Part shown: in pieces, positions 1 through 6,318 of the stretch
How positions within the stretch are numbered: position 1 is the first letter of the stretch
How the letters are laid out: the number at the start of each line of letters is the position of its first letter
NCBI GenBank assembly: GCA_002367715.1
Contig: DFDL01000038.1
Coordinates: forward strand, 3,917-24,545
Origin: Actinobacteria bacterium UBA3028
GTDB taxonomy: Bacteria; Actinomycetota; Actinomycetes; Nanopelagicales; Nanopelagicaceae
Length of the DNA stretch: 20,629 nt
Direction of reading: 5' to 3'
Notes under the pieces: generated by a model
The model's database searches: none
What the model saw: only the letters and a program-made list of their open reading frames with translations
What the model was told of the DNA's origin: nothing
Translations under genes and position numbers: made by a program

Positions 1-1354
1 GCGGCGCTCCCATTCCTGGCGGCAACTGCGCCCCACCCTTTCCTGATCGCACCTGCTTCATCATCTTCTGGGCCTGAGTAAAGCGCTCAACAAGTGAATT
101 TACATCTGAAACTTGGTGACCCGAACCTATGGCAATTCGAGATCGCCTTGATCCATTTAAAACTTTGGGGTTATTTCGCTCATGTGGCGTCATTGATTGA
201 ACTATTGCCTCTGTCTTTATCAATTCACCATCATCAAATTGTTCGAGCTGTTTCTTCATTGCACCTGAATTTGCTCCAGGTAGCATTCCGAGCAGTTTGG
301 TCATCGAACCCATCTTCTTCATAGCTTCTAGTTGGGTTAAAAAATCATCTAGTGTGAAATCTTCGCCACTTGCAAACTTATTCTCTAACTTTGCCACAGT
401 CTCGGAATCAAAGGCGCCCTTCGCCTGCTCAGCCAAAGTTTGAATATCACCAAGCCCAAGTATTCGTGAGGCCATTCGATCGGGATGAAATAGCTCGAAA
501 TTTTCAATTTTCTCACCAGTTGAAGCAAACATAATTGGCTTGCCTGTAACTTGTGAGATTGAGAGCGCTGCGCCACCTCTTGCATCTCCATCTAATTTTG
601 TAAGTACTACGGCGTCAAAACCAACACCATCTAGGAATGCTTGAGCGGTACGAACTGCATCCTGTCCAACCATTGCATCGATGACATAGAGAACTTCATC
701 TGGCTCAACCGCATCTCGAATTCTCTTAGCCTCTTGCATTAATTGCTCATCAACACCTAAGCGTCCAGCAGTATCAACAATTACGATGTTATGTAACTTA
801 TCTCTGGCAAATGCCAGACCGCTCTTTGCAACTTTTACTGGATCACCAACTCCATTGCCTGGCTCTGGCGCAAAGACTGGGATACCTGCGCTCTTACCGA
901 CAACTTGTAATTGTGTTACGGCATTTGGGCGCTGTAAATCAGAGGCAACCAACAGTGGCGTATTGCCTTGGTCCTTTAAATATTTGGCGAGCTTTCCGGC
1001 AAGTGAGGTCTTACCCGCGCCTTGCAGGCCGGTTAGAAGAATTACGGTTGGGGGGCGCTTAGCTAGGCGAATTCGCCGCGCACTACCTCCGAGAACTTCA
1101 ATTAAAAGAGTGTTAACTATCTCAAAGACTGCATTTGCAGGATTAGTAGATTTATTTAAATTATCGATCTCTTCTAAAGTCTTGGTCCGTATTTTTTCGA
1201 TAAAGCTATCTACAACCGAAATTGCTACATCTGAATCCAGAAGTGCACTCTTAATATCTACCAATATCTCATCTATATCCGAGGCCTTAAGGCGACCTTT
1301 ACTTCGAAGTGAGGCAAATGCCCCTTGGAATTTAGTAGAGAGCGATTCGAACAT
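1..1354 (-). CDS. ffh: Signal recognition particle GTPase Ffh (SRP54), partial: C-terminus beyond window edge
   Basis: Ffh binds the signal sequences of nascent membrane proteins and, with 4.5S RNA and the receptor FtsY, delivers ribosomes to the translocon. Reading from the ATG at 1354, 451 codons stay open to the window edge. The N domain starts MFESLSTKFQGAF. The G domain carries the P-loop GLQGAGKTS (about residues 109-117), DTAGR (from D194) and TKLDGDARGG (from T252). The methionine-rich M domain follows from about residue 300, with clusters such as MKKMGSMTKLLGMLPG and, near the edge, MMKQVRSGKGGAQLPPGMG, typical of Ffh tails. Only a short C-terminal end should be missing. The start is 16 bases after the glnD stop, so the gene is probably read with the glnB-glnD unit. 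No clear Shine-Dalgarno sequence precedes the ATG. Identity is certain from the motifs; the length past the edge is unknown. Confidence 0.97.
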   Translation of the reverse strand, partial: MFESLSTKFQGAFASLRSKGRLKASDIDEILVDIKSALLDSDVAISVVDSFIEKIRTKTLEEIDNLNKSTNPANAVFEIVNTLLIEVLGGSARRIRLAKRPPTVILLTGLQGAGKTSLAGKLAKYLKDQGNTPLLVASDLQRPNAVTQLQVVGKSAGIPVFAPEPGNGVGDPVKVAKSGLAFARDKLHNIVIVDTAGRLGVDEQLMQEAKRIRDAVEPDEVLYVIDAMVGQDAVRTAQAFLDGVGFDAVVLTKLDGDARGGAALSISQVTGKPIMFASTGEKIENFELFHPDRMASRILGLGDIQTLAEQAKGAFDSETVAKLENKFASGEDFTLDDFLTQLEAMKKMGSMTKLLGMLPGANSGAMKKQLEQFDDGELIKTEAIVQSMTPHERNNPKVLNGSRRSRIAIGSGHQVSDVNSLVERFTQAQKMMKQVRSGKGGAQLPPGMGAP

Positions 1355-1370
1355 GGCTGGAGATTACTAG

Positions 1371-3632
1371 TTAAAGGTGGGTGATTAAAATATTTTCAAC
1401 CTTGGTGGCAAGTAACTGTGCCCGCTCACTAGAAAGTGGTTCTCCTGCGAAATCTGTCACATATAAGGTGTCAAATGCCTCTGCGCCAAGGGTGGAGACA
1501 ATTGCAGATTTGATATCGACACCAAAGCGCGAAATTGCTCTAGTGACGCTATAGAGAATTCCAGGGCGATCATGCATACGTACCTCGATTATGGTGGCAT
1601 TCGTAGCAAGGTCATTTGCGGCAATCACTAATGGTGGTGGGGTTGGGATTCCGGGGTAATTTCGATGATTATTTATTCGCTCCTCGATTTTGCTCGCTAA
1701 GTCACTCTCTCCACTTAAAACCTTCTCTATAAGTGCCACTAATTTTTCGACACTGGGAACTTCGGTATTAGCATCTGGCTCAACTTGCCAGCGCATCATC
1801 GCAATATTATTTGTAGTTCTGGTTTTTGCTGATCGAACATTTAGCCGTGAAATTGTCATTACGCCTGCCACAGCAGAGAGCAGGCCACTCTGGTCGCGGG
1901 CAATAATTGATATCTCTAAGCCATCGGTATTTTCGCTACTTTTAGCGATAGTGACTTCGATTTCTGCGCTAAGTTCACCGCTCGGAATTAAATCTGGCTG
2001 TGACACAGGTTTAACGCCCGCCATTACGGAAAGACATTTTTCAACTAAATTTGAGACCAATTTAGCTTTCCAATCACTCCAAGCTGCATGCCCAGTGGCC
2101 TCACCGTCAGAGATACTTAGCGAATGTAATAGTTGTAGCAATTCTGGGTCACCAATTTTTCTGATGACAAAATTAAGTGTTGCTGGGTCATCTAAATCTC
2201 TGCGAGTTGCAACCGCAGAAAGAAGCAGATGCTCTCGCACTAGCAGGGCAATCTGTTCAGTATCAACCTTAGAAAATCCCAGGCGCTCTGCTAATGGCTT
2301 CATGAGCTCCTCACCATATTCTGAGTGATCTCTCTTTGGATATCCCTTGCCGATATCATGAAATAGCGCTGCAACTAAGAGAATATCTGGGCGCTTTACT
2401 GTTCTGGTCAGCGCTGCTGCGCGCACCGCTGTTTCTAACATATGGCGATCAACTGTATGCCGATGCAAGACATTTCGCTGTGGCAAGAATCGGATATGAG
2501 ACCACTCTGGAATCCACTTCTCAACTAGCCCTTCTTGGTCGAGTGCTTCAAAGACTCGAATCATTGAATTACCTGCACCAATTAATGAGACTAGATCATC
2601 TAGAACTGACTTCGGCCAAGGATTTGGAAGTGGAGTAAAGTTTTCGGCGAGCAGAATACAGGCATCTATTGCAAGTGGAAGACCGCGCTGGGCTGCAGTT
2701 GCAGCGGCTCGAAAACCAATTCCAGGATCTGATGAAATTTCATAGTTTTTCTCGATAGTAACTTCAGAGTTAAGAACAATTAGCCCTTTACCGATCTGTT
2801 CAGACTTTGATTTATTGAACCAACCTTTCTTCGCTGATTCAATTCGGTGCCAGGTTAAATCCATCAAGTAATCAACGGCTCTTGCGGCCTTTGCTATTTC
2901 GCCCATCAACTCATCAGCATCTTTGAAGGACATTATCTTTGCAATTCGATCTTGTTCTGTAAGGAGTAACTGATCTCGAGCTCTCTTCTTATCGCCATGG
3001 AGAACATCTCGAACATTTGAAAGTAACGCTTCAGACTCAGCCAATCGAGCCAATGAAACTGTAACTACTCCCGATTTTTCAATTGCTCTTATTGCATTTA
3101 TATCTCGCAGTCCACCTCTCGCCTCTTTTAAGTCTGGTTCGAGCAGAAAGGCTAATTCACCAAAGCGAGCTTCGCGCTCTTGAATAGATTTTCTAAGTTG
3201 AGGTAAGAAGCCATCCCTTCCCTTATGCCAACTTTCAATTGCATCACTAGATACGTCAGAGTGAAGATCTTCATTACCAGCAATGAAGCGAATATCCAAT
3301 AATCCGAGCCCAACCCTGATATCACTCCGCGCAATTTCTCTTGTCTGACTTCTGGTTCGAATCGAATGATCGATTGATATACCGCGATCCCAGAGTGGGT
3401 AGAGAAAACTATTTACAAAGTTTGAAATTGCTCCTTGCGATTCGAAGCCATCGTGGAGAATTAAAATATCCAAATCAGAGCCCGGTGCAAGCTCACCTCG
3501 ACCATATCCCCCAACAGCGGTCAGGCAGAGGCTCGTTGGTTTTTGAAGGTGCTCATTAGCGCAATTAGAAAAAAGAACCCGGAGCTCGTGATCAAACTTA
3601 TTTGATCGATCACGACGCTCACGGGTTCCCAC
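1371..3632 (-). CDS. glnD: PII nucleotidyltransferase/nucleotidyl-removing enzyme GlnD
   Basis: GlnD senses glutamine and attaches or removes a nucleotide on the T-loop tyrosine of PII. In Streptomyces and Corynebacterium the group added is AMP rather than UMP, so adenylylation is the likelier activity here (inference from relatives). The 753-residue protein shows the nucleotidyltransferase motif GGYGRGELAPGSDLD (41-55, with the D53-x-D55 metal pair). An HD phosphohydrolase domain has VDRHMLETA near 395 and LFHDIGKG with H425-D426. Two C-terminal ACT domains start near 573 (ARDQSGLLSAVAG) and 682 (MHDRPGILYSVTR). It is shorter than the roughly 890-residue E. coli enzyme, mostly at the N-terminus. 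The start is GTG; a stop lies only a few codons upstream, so no longer start is available. No good ribosome binding site is visible. It lies 68 bases after glnB and 16 before ffh. Confidence 0.96.
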   Translation of the reverse strand: MGTRERRDRSNKFDHELRVLFSNCANEHLQKPTSLCLTAVGGYGRGELAPGSDLDILILHDGFESQGAISNFVNSFLYPLWDRGISIDHSIRTRSQTREIARSDIRVGLGLLDIRFIAGNEDLHSDVSSDAIESWHKGRDGFLPQLRKSIQEREARFGELAFLLEPDLKEARGGLRDINAIRAIEKSGVVTVSLARLAESEALLSNVRDVLHGDKKRARDQLLLTEQDRIAKIMSFKDADELMGEIAKAARAVDYLMDLTWHRIESAKKGWFNKSKSEQIGKGLIVLNSEVTIEKNYEISSDPGIGFRAAATAAQRGLPLAIDACILLAENFTPLPNPWPKSVLDDLVSLIGAGNSMIRVFEALDQEGLVEKWIPEWSHIRFLPQRNVLHRHTVDRHMLETAVRAAALTRTVKRPDILLVAALFHDIGKGYPKRDHSEYGEELMKPLAERLGFSKVDTEQIALLVREHLLLSAVATRRDLDDPATLNFVIRKIGDPELLQLLHSLSISDGEATGHAAWSDWKAKLVSNLVEKCLSVMAGVKPVSQPDLIPSGELSAEIEVTIAKSSENTDGLEISIIARDQSGLLSAVAGVMTISRLNVRSAKTRTTNNIAMMRWQVEPDANTEVPSVEKLVALIEKVLSGESDLASKIEERINNHRNYPGIPTPPPLVIAANDLATNATIIEVRMHDRPGILYSVTRAISRFGVDIKSAIVSTLGAEAFDTLYVTDFAGEPLSSERAQLLATKVENILITHL

Positions 3633-3658
3633 GGAGTTATTCTACTTACCGCTATTAA

Positions 3659-3700
3659 CTTTTATATCTTTATATCTAGAATTTAAATTATCTAGATAAC
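3659..3700 (-). promoter_or_regulatory. AT-rich gap before glnD with palindrome, possible internal promoter
   Basis: The gap between glnB and glnD is almost pure A/T. It holds a perfect 12-base palindrome TTATCTAGATAA (3688-3699), a second TATCTAGA (3673-3680) and the palindrome ATTTAAAT between them. On the minus strand several TATAAA-like hexamers (around 3661-3678) could act as a -10 element for glnD. No convincing -35 element is evident, so a promoter is only a possibility; an operator or mRNA-processing site would look the same. Confidence 0.25.
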
Positions 3701-4039
3701 TTAGATTGCATCGGTTCCGCGCTCTCCAGTGCGGACTCGAACTATGTTGTCAACTGGAGAGGACCAGACCTTCCCATCACCAATTGCACCTGTAGATGCT
3801 GCCTTGACGATTACATCGATTACTTTGTCTGCTTCACTGCCATCGACTAATACTTCTAGACGAATTTTAGGAATCAGATCTACTGTGTACTCAGCACCTC
3901 GATAGACCTCTGTATGTCCACCTTGGCGCCCAAAACCACTTGCCTCCGAAACGGTCATTCCTGTGATGCCAAAGGCAGTTAGCGCCTCCTTAACATCATC
4001 TAACTTAAATGGCTTGATGATCGCGGTAATTAGTTTCAT
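3701..4039 (-). CDS. glnB: PII nitrogen regulatory protein (GlnB/GlnK family)
   Basis: PII is a trimeric signal protein that integrates 2-oxoglutarate, ATP/ADP and nitrogen status and blocks the ammonium channel AmtB when nitrogen is plentiful. The 112 residues match the usual PII length. The N-terminus MKLITAIIKPFKLDDVKEAL is canonical. The T-loop reads YRGAEYTVD, with the modifiable Tyr51 at exactly the E. coli position. The B-loop has TGAIGDGKVW and the C-loop VRVRTGERG. The ATG overlaps the amtB stop by four bases (ATGA), so the two are translationally coupled. That linkage is typical of the AmtB-partner GlnK type, and actinobacterial genomes often label this same gene glnK or glnB. Modification is expected from the adjacent GlnD. 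Confidence 0.97.
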   Translation of the reverse strand: MKLITAIIKPFKLDDVKEALTAFGITGMTVSEASGFGRQGGHTEVYRGAEYTVDLIPKIRLEVLVDGSEADKVIDVIVKAASTGAIGDGKVWSSPVDNIVRVRTGERGTDAI

Positions 4040-5310
4040 ATCGATGATCCTCCTCTTGAAGAGCTATAGGTTTCATAGGCAGATTCAGCATGCAGCTTAA
4101 GGTCGATTCCTTCGACTTCAACCTCTCTGCTAACTCGCAAGCCAATTGTCTTATCTAACGCATAACCAATTATCAGGGTTGCAATGAAGGAATATCCAAG
4201 CACCGCACCTGCGCCGATAATCTGCTTTATTAGTTGATCAGTTCCACCACCGTTAAATAGTCCAACATCGACTCCAACGACTCCAATCATCAACGTTCCA
4301 ACAATTCCACCAACTAGGTGAACTGCGACAACATCAAGTGAATCATCGATGCCAAGCTTGAACTTTAGGCCAACTGATAGCGAACATAGAACACCAGCAA
4401 GAGCGCCAACAATTAGCGCACCGCTTGCATCTACTGCTGCGCATGCTGGAGTTATTGCTACAAGGCCTGCCACAACGCCTGATGCGGCGCCAAGACTTGT
4501 TGCATGTCCGTCACGAATCTTCTCTACTAGCAACCAGGCCAGTACTGCGGCAACTGTTGCACCGATCGTATTTAGCAGTGCTAGCCCGGCAGTTCCATTA
4601 GATCCAACTGCAGATCCAGCATTAAAGCCAAACCAACCAAACCAGAGAAGCGCTGCTCCGAGCATTACAAGTGGAAGTGAATGTGGACGCATTGCCTCTC
4701 TACGCCAACCGACTCGCTTTCCAAGAATAATTGCTAGGGCTAATCCAGCGGCGCCAGCATTAATGTGTACTGCGGTGCCACCTGCAAAGTCAATTGCGCC
4801 AAGATCATTTGCAATCCAACCACCGGTCATTGAGACAAAGTCATCGAAGGCAAATACCCAGTGTGCAACTGGGAAGTAAACGAGTACAGACCAAATTGCA
4901 GCAAAGACCATCCAAGAGCCAAACTTTGCGCGATCGGCAATTGAACCTGAAATCAGCGCAACTGTTATTGCTGCGAAGATACCTTGGAAGGCGATAAACA
5001 CGACAGCAGGTATTGTTCCAATGGCGGCATCAGGATTATCTAAGCCATTTAAGAATAAGAACTGAGTTGGATCACCAACTAAGCCATTTCCACCAAGTGA
5101 ATCGCCAAAGACCATTGAGAAACCAACGACAATCCAGAGCACGAAAACTATTGCGAGTGCGCCAAATGACATCATCATCATATTTAGAACGCTCTTTACT
5201 CGAACCATTCCACCGTAAAAAAGTGCCAAGCCTGGGATCATTAAAGTTACAAGTCCTGTACTTATAAGCATCCAAGCTGTGTCACCAGAATTGATAACGA
5301 CTTCTTCCAT
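4036..5310 (-). CDS. amtB: Ammonium transporter AmtB
   Basis: This is an inner-membrane Amt/MEP/Rh channel that takes up ammonium, working as a trimer. The 424 residues form about eleven hydrophobic helices; the first spans roughly residues 11-31 and no separate signal peptide is evident. The conserved twin-histidine pore is present: H182 in GGTAVHINAG, eight residues after D174, and H331 in VVAVHLVGG. IAFQGIFAAIT and WFGWFGFNAGS supply the phenylalanine gate and pore lining. The cytoplasmic tail REVEVEGIDLKLHAESAYE resembles the E. coli tail that contacts GlnK. The ATG has an AGAGG site six bases upstream. The gene heads the amtB-glnB-glnD unit and has 125 bases of upstream DNA with regulatory-looking motifs. 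Confidence 0.97.
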   Translation of the reverse strand: MEEVVINSGDTAWMLISTGLVTLMIPGLALFYGGMVRVKSVLNMMMMSFGALAIVFVLWIVVGFSMVFGDSLGGNGLVGDPTQFLFLNGLDNPDAAIGTIPAVVFIAFQGIFAAITVALISGSIADRAKFGSWMVFAAIWSVLVYFPVAHWVFAFDDFVSMTGGWIANDLGAIDFAGGTAVHINAGAAGLALAIILGKRVGWRREAMRPHSLPLVMLGAALLWFGWFGFNAGSAVGSNGTAGLALLNTIGATVAAVLAWLLVEKIRDGHATSLGAASGVVAGLVAITPACAAVDASGALIVGALAGVLCSLSVGLKFKLGIDDSLDVVAVHLVGGIVGTLMIGVVGVDVGLFNGGGTDQLIKQIIGAGAVLGYSFIATLIIGYALDKTIGLRVSREVEVEGIDLKLHAESAYETYSSSRGGSSI

Positions 5311-5316
5311 TACAAA

Positions 5317-5321
5317 CCTCT
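5317..5321 (-). promoter_or_regulatory. Ribosome binding site of amtB
   Basis: On the minus strand AGAGG, within GAAAGAGG, lies six bases before the amtB ATG. This supports the chosen start. It is one of the few clear Shine-Dalgarno sites in the window. Confidence 0.6.
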
Positions 5322-5334
5322 TTCACGTATAGGC

Positions 5335-5346
5335 CTCAACGTTGAG
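5335..5346. promoter_or_regulatory. Perfect 12-base palindrome in the amtB leader
   Basis: CTCAACGTTGAG is a perfect dyad centred at 5340/5341, about 25 bases before the amtB ATG. It could be a repressor operator or a small leader element; the sequence cannot tell which. It lies in the same gap as the GTTAC/ATTAC motifs. Confidence 0.3.
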
Positions 5347-5370
5347 ATGGCGATAGATTGGTGGAAGCGG

Positions 5371-5439
5371 GTTACAGATGGCTCTTTCTTGGATTACAAA
5401 TTGATGAAAGCTTTGAGCCTTTTGTTACAAATTGGTTAC
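5371..5439 (-). promoter_or_regulatory. Candidate GlnR-type operator upstream of amtB
   Basis: The plus strand carries GTTAC at 5371-5375, ATTAC at 5393-5397, GTTAC at 5424-5428 and GTTAC at 5435-5439. The last two are an exact 11-base repeat, and the first two are 22 bases apart. The last pair fits the AC-n9-AC spacing described for the actinobacterial nitrogen regulator GlnR, whose consensus is two pentamers separated by six bases. amtB is a classic GlnR target in Streptomyces and mycobacteria. The rightmost copy overlaps the ftsY stop codon. GlnR itself is not in the window, so assignment is inference. Confidence 0.4.
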
Positions 5440-6275
5440 AAATCTTGAAATAGGCCGCGTAGGTAGCTGGAGGCATCAAAGAGCTCCAAATCTTGCGCGC
5501 TCTCCCCGGTCCCAATGAATTTGATTGGAACCCCGGTTTCCCGCTCAATGGCCAGGGCAACTCCACCTTTGGCCGAGCCATCCATCTTGGTCAGAATCAA
5601 CCCTGTAACTGCAACGCTCTGAATAAAGGCTTTCGCCTGGCGAATTCCGTTCTGACCTGTCGTCGCATCTACAACTAATAAGACTTCATCGATCGGCATT
5701 ATCTTCTCAACTACTCTTCTGACTTTCCCTAGTTCATCCATTAGCCCTGAATTAGTGTGTAATCTTCCAGCTGTATCAATAATTAGGTAATCAAATTCTC
5801 CGGCCCCGGCACGTGTGGCAGCATCAAAAGCAACTGATGCCGGATCAGCGCTCAAAACTCCTGAGACAACTTCAATATCCAACCTCTGACCCCATGTCTG
5901 TAACTGCTCAACGGCTGCTGCGCGGAAGGTATCGGCTGCCGCAAGAATTAATGACCTGCCTTCTTGTTTAAGATAAGAAACAAGCTTCGCACTCGAAGTT
6001 GTTTTACCTGTTCCATTTACCCCAACAATCATCAGAGTAGTGGTGCGTCCTAAGTGTTGGGCAAGGTTACGATCTCGCTGACTTAGCCAAGTCGTTAGCG
6101 TGTCAATAATTGCCATATCAATCTCATCGCTCTTAGCTTTCTTAGCAATCTCTATAATCTCATCAGCATTTGTGGCACCTAAATCAGCAGCAATGAGTGC
6201 CTGCCTGATCTCATCCCAATCACCAGAAGAGCTCTCACCGCGAATTTTGGCGAAGAGTTTGCTAAAGAGCGCCAT
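5436..6275 (-). CDS. ftsY: Signal recognition particle receptor FtsY, minimal NG form
   Basis: FtsY is the membrane-associated GTPase that docks Ffh-bound ribosomes at the membrane. The 279 residues contain a helical N domain (about 18-75) and a full G domain: P-loop GVNGTGKTT (85-93), DTFRAAAVEQL (115-125), DTAGR (167-171), TKMDGSAKGG (229-238) and GTGESAQDLELF near the end. The extreme N-terminus, ALFSKLFAKIRG, looks like the amphipathic lipid-binding helix that precedes the NG domain. The long acidic A domain of many FtsY proteins is absent. An in-frame stop at 6285-6287 rules out an upstream extension, so this is not a mis-called start. The ATG lacks a Shine-Dalgarno sequence. It lies 38 bases after smc, a common actinobacterial neighbour. 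Confidence 0.97.
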   Translation of the reverse strand: MALFSKLFAKIRGESSSGDWDEIRQALIAADLGATNADEIIEIAKKAKSDEIDMAIIDTLTTWLSQRDRNLAQHLGRTTTLMIVGVNGTGKTTSSAKLVSYLKQEGRSLILAAADTFRAAAVEQLQTWGQRLDIEVVSGVLSADPASVAFDAATRAGAGEFDYLIIDTAGRLHTNSGLMDELGKVRRVVEKIMPIDEVLLVVDATTGQNGIRQAKAFIQSVAVTGLILTKMDGSAKGGVALAIERETGVPIKFIGTGESAQDLELFDASSYLRGLFQDL

Positions 6276-6277
6276 GG

Positions 6278-6318
6278 CTAGAATCTAGTTGGTACTAGTG
6301 AAGACTAGTGAAACTAGT
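6278..6318. repeat. Short ACTAGT repeat cluster between smc and ftsY
   Basis: ACTAGT occurs at 6294-6299, 6304-6309 and 6313-6318, the first two followed by GAA, with further CTAG at 6278-6281 and 6285-6288. Read on the minus strand this places TAG triplets every seven to ten bases from the smc stop to the ftsY start. It looks like a small tandem duplication; no function is assigned. Confidence 0.5.

Noticed and set aside
786..1370. A 194-codon open frame on the plus strand opposite ffh
   Set aside because: It is antisense to the G domain of ffh, whose motifs are unmistakable. The translated product shows no family resemblance and its length reflects codon bias of the true gene.
1690..2328. 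A 212-codon plus-strand frame opposite glnD
   Set aside because: It mirrors conserved glnD sequence including the HD domain, has no ribosome binding site, and the protein is serine-rich low-information sequence.
4349..4879. A 176-codon plus-strand frame opposite amtB
   Set aside because: It is antisense to transmembrane helices of AmtB; the composition is what complementing hydrophobic codons gives.
6278..6318. CTAG cluster as evidence of a special site because CTAG is rare in bacteria
   Set aside because: CTAG is frequent throughout this window, in coding and non-coding DNA, so its abundance here is only weak evidence. Only the regular ACTAGT spacing was kept as a note.
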